Shown: one piece after another, positions 60,959 to 64,000 of the stretch
Position numbering within the stretch: position 1 is the first letter of the stretch
Layout: each line of letters starts with the position of its first letter
DNA from: Oscillibacter sp. MSJ-31
Lineage (GTDB): Bacteria; Bacillota; Clostridia; Oscillospirales; Oscillospiraceae
Assembly: GCF_018918025.1 (NCBI RefSeq)
Contig: NZ_JAHLPT010000006.1
Span: 62,001-126,000, forward strand
DNA length: 64,000 bases
Reading direction: 5' to 3'
Notes under the pieces: generated by a model
What the model saw: the letters and a program-made list of their open reading frames with translations, nothing else
What the model was told of the DNA's origin: nothing
Database searches by the model: none
Translations under genes and position numbers: made by a program

Positions 60959-61156
60959 TTACAGGCTCTTCTCGTAGCTCTCGATCATCTTCTTGACCAT
61001 CTGGCCACCGACGGAACCGGCCTCGCGGGAGGTCAGGTCGCCGTTGTAGCCCTGCTTGAGGTTGACACCGACCTCGTTGGCGGCTTCCATCTTGAACTTG
61101 TTCATGGCCGCGCGGGCCTCGGGAACGTTGAGCTTGTTGGTATTCTTGCTGGACAT
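60959..61156 (-). CDS. Small acid-soluble spore protein, alpha/beta type
   Basis: 65-residue DNA-coating protein of the spore core that protects DNA from UV and heat and is degraded by GPR on germination. Family blocks: NKLNVPEARAAMNKFKMEAA, NEVGVNL (GPR cleavage region) and GDLTSREAGSVGGQMVKKMI. ATG at 61156 has AAAGGAG 8 bases upstream; the upstream frame is not coding. Forespore expression is expected (sigma-G). Confidence 0.96.
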   Translation of the reverse strand: MSSKNTNKLNVPEARAAMNKFKMEAANEVGVNLKQGYNGDLTSREAGSVGGQMVKKMIESYEKSL

Positions 61157-61218
61157 AATGATTTTCTCCTTTTGTTTGAATGTTTGGTTGGGTTTGTTGC
61201 TTTTGGGTATCGCAAACA

Positions 61219-61247
61219 TAGCTTTGCCGGATTTTTTGTCGGTATGC
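61219..61247 (-). promoter_or_regulatory. Possible sigma-G promoter of the SASP gene
   Basis: Minus-strand GCATA (61243-61247) and CAAAGCTA (61219-61226) with a 16-base spacer resemble sigma-G -35/-10 elements; the -10 match is partial. Confidence 0.35.
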
Positions 61248-61291
61248 AAAGCGAAAGGAGGTAAGTTTTGTTAAAAAACGAGAAAAGGGTA

Positions 61292-61320
61292 TTTCTCGGC
61301 GGCACGAGTTATGCTATCAT
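61292..61320 (+). promoter_or_regulatory. Promoter of the aldo/keto reductase gene
   Basis: TTTCTC (61292-61297), 17-base spacer, TGC-TATCAT (61315-61320), 48 bases before the ATG. Confidence 0.5.
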
Positions 61321-61368
61321 AAAAAACAACGGACCGACGTCGGAGGGGAAACGAGAGGAGAAGCGGAT

Positions 61369-62481
61369 ATGGAAAAGATCAAAAAGAATCTTGGCTTTGG
61401 CTTTATGCGCCTGCCGATGCAGGGAGAGGAGGTCGACCTCGCGCAGACGCAGCAGATGGTGGACGCCTTTCTGGCAGCCGGCTTCAACTATTTTGACACC
61501 GCCCACGGCTATCTGGACGGGAGGAGCGAAACGGCGCTGAAGGCCTGCCTGACGAGCCGCTATCCGCGTGAGGACTATGTTCTGACCAACAAGCTGACGG
61601 CGAACTTCTTCAAAACGGAGGCGGACATCCGCCCCTTTTTTGAAAGCCAGCTCGCCGCCTGCGGCGTGGACGATTTCGACTTCTATCTGATGCACGCGCA
61701 GAGCATGAAAAATTTTGAGCATTTCAAGGCCTGCCGCGCCTATGAAACGGCGTTTGCGCTCAAGGCCGAGGGCAAGGTGCGCCACGTCGGCATCTCGTTC
61801 CACGACAGCGCGGAGATGCTCGACCGCATCCTGACCGAATACCCGCAGCTCGAGGCCGTGCAGCTGCAATTCAACTATGTGGACTACGACGATCCCGCCG
61901 TGCAGAGCCGCAGGTGCTACGAGGTCTGCCGGAAGCACGGCAAGCCGGTCATCGTGATGGAGCCGGTCAAGGGCGGCAATCTCGCCGATCTGCCGGAGGA
62001 CGCCGCAGCGGTGCTGGACGCCCTGCACGGCGGCAGCAGCGCGAGCTACGCCATCCGCTTTGCGGCGGGCTTCCCGGGCATTAGGATGGTGCTCTCCGGC
62101 ATGAGCGACCTGCGGCAGGTGGAGGACAACATTGCTTTCATGCGCGACTTTAAGCCGCTCGACGAGACGGAGCTTGCCGCGGTCAAAAGGGTGCAGGAGA
62201 TCTTCCGCAGTAAGAGCCTCATCCCCTGTACGGCCTGCCGATACTGCACGGCCGGCTGCCCGCAGCACATCTCGATCCCCGACCTTTTCGCGGTGATGAA
62301 CGCCAAGCAGATCCACCGCGACTGGAACGCAGACTACTATTATGACGAGATCTACACCAAGAGCGGCGGCAGGGCCTCCGACTGTATCCGCTGCGGCAAA
62401 TGCGAAAAGGTCTGCCCGCAGCACCTACATATCCGCGACCTGCTGGCGGACGTCGCCGCGGAATTTGAAAAAAAGGGCTGA
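61369..62481 (+). CDS. Aldo/keto reductase with C-terminal [4Fe-4S] ferredoxin domain
   Basis: 370 residues. TIM-barrel AKR (about 1-280) with catalytic Asp/Tyr in FDTAHGYLDG, Lys in VLTNKL and His in FYLMHAQ. The C-terminal domain has two Cys clusters, CTACRYCTAGCP and CIRCGKCEKVCP, for two [4Fe-4S] centres. Such fusions are common in anaerobes and probably couple ferredoxin electrons to carbonyl reduction or oxidation; the substrate is unknown. Its stop codon lies in a hairpin shared with spo0A. Confidence 0.92.
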   Translation: MEKIKKNLGFGFMRLPMQGEEVDLAQTQQMVDAFLAAGFNYFDTAHGYLDGRSETALKACLTSRYPREDYVLTNKLTANFFKTEADIRPFFESQLAACGVDDFDFYLMHAQSMKNFEHFKACRAYETAFALKAEGKVRHVGISFHDSAEMLDRILTEYPQLEAVQLQFNYVDYDDPAVQSRRCYEVCRKHGKPVIVMEPVKGGNLADLPEDAAAVLDALHGGSSASYAIRFAAGFPGIRMVLSGMSDLRQVEDNIAFMRDFKPLDETELAAVKRVQEIFRSKSLIPCTACRYCTAGCPQHISIPDLFAVMNAKQIHRDWNADYYYDEIYTKSGGRASDCIRCGKCEKVCPQHLHIRDLLADVAAEFEKKG

Positions 62482-62499
62482 GCGCATCGCGCTCAGCCC
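62475..62499. terminator. Compact bidirectional terminator containing both stop codons
   Basis: Perfect 11-bp stem GGGCTGAGCGC/GCGCTCAGCCC, 3-base loop. The plus-strand TGA (62479-62481) is in the left arm and the minus-strand TGA (62493-62495) in the right arm. Minus-strand T8 follows; plus-strand AGCTTTTC. Confidence 0.88.
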
Positions 62500-63227
62500 A
62501 GCTTTTCGTATTTCAGAGCCTCCACAAGCTCGGCAAGGAACATCCCGTTGGCGGGCTTTCCGCCGTCTGCGCACAGGTGACCGAAATACCGATCCCAGGC
62601 GTCGCGGCTGCCGCGCTCCCATGTGATCTCAATGGCATGACGAATGGCGCGCTCCACGCAGAAGACGGTCGTGCCGTTCCGACGCGCGACACAAGGATAG
62701 ATGACCTTGGTGACGGCGTGCAGCAGAGAGGGATCGTCCAGCGCAAGCAGCGCGGCGTCGTGAATATAGCCGTAGCCCTTGAGACCGGGCGACATCCCAA
62801 GCTCATGCAGGATGGAGGTCACAAGCAGGGAAGGCGGGTGCAGGGCGCTGCGCGTGCTCTGCGCCGCTGTGCCGCGCATTCGGTCAAACAGCGCCTCGAA
62901 GGCAAAGGGCTTGGGCAGAAAATAATCGACCCGCAGCTCCGTCGCCTCCGCCAGCATGTGATCGGACACGAAGGCGGAGATGAGAAATATCTCGCTCGCG
63001 CAGCCCTCGCGCCGCAGCTGGCGCAGGACGCGGATGCCGTCCGTGCCTGGCAGCGCCGGATCCAGAACGAGCAGCTCCGGCTCGTGCGCGTGTATCCTTT
63101 CCAAAACCTCATGCCCATTGCAGGCAAGCTCGACCGCGAATAAGCCTGTCTCTTCCATTGCGTCCCGCAGCATCGTGCGGAACTCCTCGTTGGCGTCTGC
63201 CAACAAAACCGATCTTCGCCGCTCCAT
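62493..63227 (-). CDS. spo0A: Sporulation master regulator Spo0A
   Basis: 244 residues: receiver domain (about 5-120) with phosphoacceptor Asp56 in LLVLDPALPGTDG, and a Spo0A-type DNA-binding domain (about 135-240) with SILHELGMSPGLKGYGYI, ITKV-like AVTKVIYPCVARRNGTT and VERAIRHAIEITWERGSRD. These last blocks are unique to Spo0A. Oddity: the acidic pocket reads LLADANEEF, with Ala12 where the second Mg-binding Asp is expected, and the usual Thr is Ser (LISAF). ATG at 63227 has GGGGGAGG 13 bases upstream. A sigma-A-type promoter and a near-0A-box lie upstream. Confidence 0.94.
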   Translation of the reverse strand: MERRRSVLLADANEEFRTMLRDAMEETGLFAVELACNGHEVLERIHAHEPELLVLDPALPGTDGIRVLRQLRREGCASEIFLISAFVSDHMLAEATELRVDYFLPKPFAFEALFDRMRGTAAQSTRSALHPPSLLVTSILHELGMSPGLKGYGYIHDAALLALDDPSLLHAVTKVIYPCVARRNGTTVFCVERAIRHAIEITWERGSRDAWDRYFGHLCADGGKPANGMFLAELVEALKYEKLG

Positions 63228-63282
63228 GCAGTTTTGATTGCCTCCCCCGATGTGTTTTTGAACACAATTTTCTCTGTTGTCT

Positions 63283-63311
63283 AAAATAGCACAAAATCTT
63301 TCGGATTTCAA
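63283..63311 (-). promoter_or_regulatory. Promoter of spo0A
   Basis: Minus-strand TTGAAA (63306-63311), 17-base spacer, TGC-TATTTT (63283-63288), 56 bases before the ATG. Confidence 0.6.
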
Positions 63312-63341
63312 CAAAAATATGGATGACCTGACGAAAAAGTG

Positions 63342-63348
63342 CTCGACA
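63342..63348. promoter_or_regulatory. Near-0A-box upstream of the spo0A promoter
   Basis: Minus-strand TGTCGAG preceded by TTT, one mismatch from the TGTCGAA 0A-box core, about 31 bases upstream of the -35. Suggests possible autoregulation. Confidence 0.35.
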
Positions 63349-63379
63349 AATTTCGCGCCCCTCCGAAGAAAAGCGCGGC

Positions 63380-63416
63380 AAAGAAAACGGCATCCCTGCC
63401 GCAGACAGGGACGCCG
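63380..63416 (-). terminator. Terminator after trmD
   Basis: 11-bp stem (63388-63398 with 63406-63416, one G-U pair), 7-base loop, then TTTTCTTTG on the minus strand. Confidence 0.82.
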
Positions 63417-63422
63417 CTTCGG

Positions 63423-64000
63423 TCATTGATCATCGGCAGGTGAAGGCTCCGCGCCGGCGCGCAGCGCCTCCGCTTCGGCCTTGGCCTCGGCGAGCAGCCT
63501 GCGCTCGCCCTTGGTTTTGCACACGCTCTCGTCAAACTGCGCCCACAGGTCGGGACGGCGCAGCATCGTGCGGATGTAGCTCTGCTTGCGCCGCCACTTC
63601 TCCACATTGCCGTGGTGGCCGGAGAGCAGCACGTCCGGCACGCGGCGTCCGTGCCATTCGTCGGGGCGGGAATACTGGGGATACTCCAAAAGACCGTTCC
63701 AGTGCGATTCCTCCGTGAAGCACTCCTCGTCCGGCAATACGCCCGGCACCATGCGGCACACGGCGTCTGCGAGCGCCATCGCGGGGATCTCGCCGCCGGT
63801 GACGACGAAATCGCCCATGCTGATCTCCTCGTCCACGCACTCGTCGATGAAGCGCTGGTCGATGCCCTCGTAGTGTCCGCAGACGAGGATGAGGTGGTCA
63901 TAGGTCTCCTTCAGCTTGCGCGCGACGCTCTGCGTGAAGGTGCGCCCGCAGGGGGAGAGATAGATGGTATGGCCTCTTGAGCCGGCCTCCTCGCAGACAT
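63423..64000 (-). CDS. trmD: tRNA (guanine-N1)-methyltransferase TrmD, C-terminal part (5' end outside window)
   Basis: Methylates G37 of tRNAs to prevent frameshifting, using SAM in a trefoil knot. The in-frame sequence enters from 63998 and about 190 residues are present. Knot motifs: LILVCGHYEGIDQRFID and SMGDFVVTGGEIPAMALADA; the C-terminal domain has GVLPDEECFTEESHW and VPDVLLSGHHGNVEKWRRK. The first third is missing at the window edge. Followed by a terminator, so the usual downstream rplS is not adjacent. Confidence 0.95.
   Translation of the reverse strand, partial: VCEEAGSRGHTIYLSPCGRTFTQSVARKLKETYDHLILVCGHYEGIDQRFIDECVDEEISMGDFVVTGGEIPAMALADAVCRMVPGVLPDEECFTEESHWNGLLEYPQYSRPDEWHGRRVPDVLLSGHHGNVEKWRRKQSYIRTMLRRPDLWAQFDESVCKTKGERRLLAEAKAEAEALRAGAEPSPADDQ

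Overview
This 64 kb window reads as chromosomal DNA from a GC-rich, spore-forming Clostridia member, most like the gut Oscillospiraceae/Ruminococcaceae. The basis is SufCBDSU organisation, spo0A, cwlJ-gerQ, an alpha/beta SASP, strong AAGGAGG ribosome sites, sigma-A promoters with 17-base spacers, and a probable bile salt hydrolase. I see no rRNA, tRNA, CRISPR array, insertion sequence or prophage. No gene-free stretch exceeds 300 bases; the longest is 54372-54659 (288 bases), which holds two divergent promoters.

Layout. 1-530: the 3' end of ilvD, then a terminator. 591-6030 (minus): a BMP-type nucleoside-like ABC transporter with an acyl-ACP thioesterase as last gene. 6164-10942 (minus): sufCBDSU, driven by a consensus promoter buried in a perfect palindrome. 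11128-12768 (plus): a TfoX-N protein, a YhaM-like exonuclease and an unknown small protein. 12822-15526 (minus): a TM1266-like putative regulator plus an SsuABC/THI5-type transporter behind a long structured leader with a terminator. 16310-27666 (plus): housekeeping genes (SpoU methyltransferase, dprA, topA, trmFO, plsX, acpP, rnc, uppP, ftsK). 27860-28906: cwlJ-gerQ for spore germination.

28961-44439: a carbohydrate-phosphate-looking region. It has manA, a HAD phosphatase, two complete FbpABC/AfuABC-type transporters, a binding protein-histidine kinase-response regulator sensor set, and a phosphohexomutase between the two transport loci. The transporters would normally be labelled ferric iron uptake, but the company they keep argues for sugar phosphates.

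44671-50187: bile salt hydrolase, tag, ridA, a cupin, a TSCPD protein, a small alarmone synthetase, and LysR and Crp/Fnr regulators. 50310-52545: NfnAB electron-bifurcating transhydrogenase. 52662-54371 (minus): a GGGtGRT-family protein with a divergent U-type Fe-S scaffold, a two-gene unit of unknown function and the best candidate here for an undescribed system. 54660-59917: a small membrane ORF and livJHMGF. 59992-64000: corA, SASP, a ferredoxin-like aldo/keto reductase, spo0A and partial trmD.

Functional themes are Fe-S and redox metabolism (suf, nfnAB, the GGGtGRT pair), scavenging by five ABC systems (nucleoside, SsuABC-type, two Fbp/Afu-type, branched-chain amino acids), and sporulation. 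Most opposite-strand long ORFs are artefacts of the high GC content.
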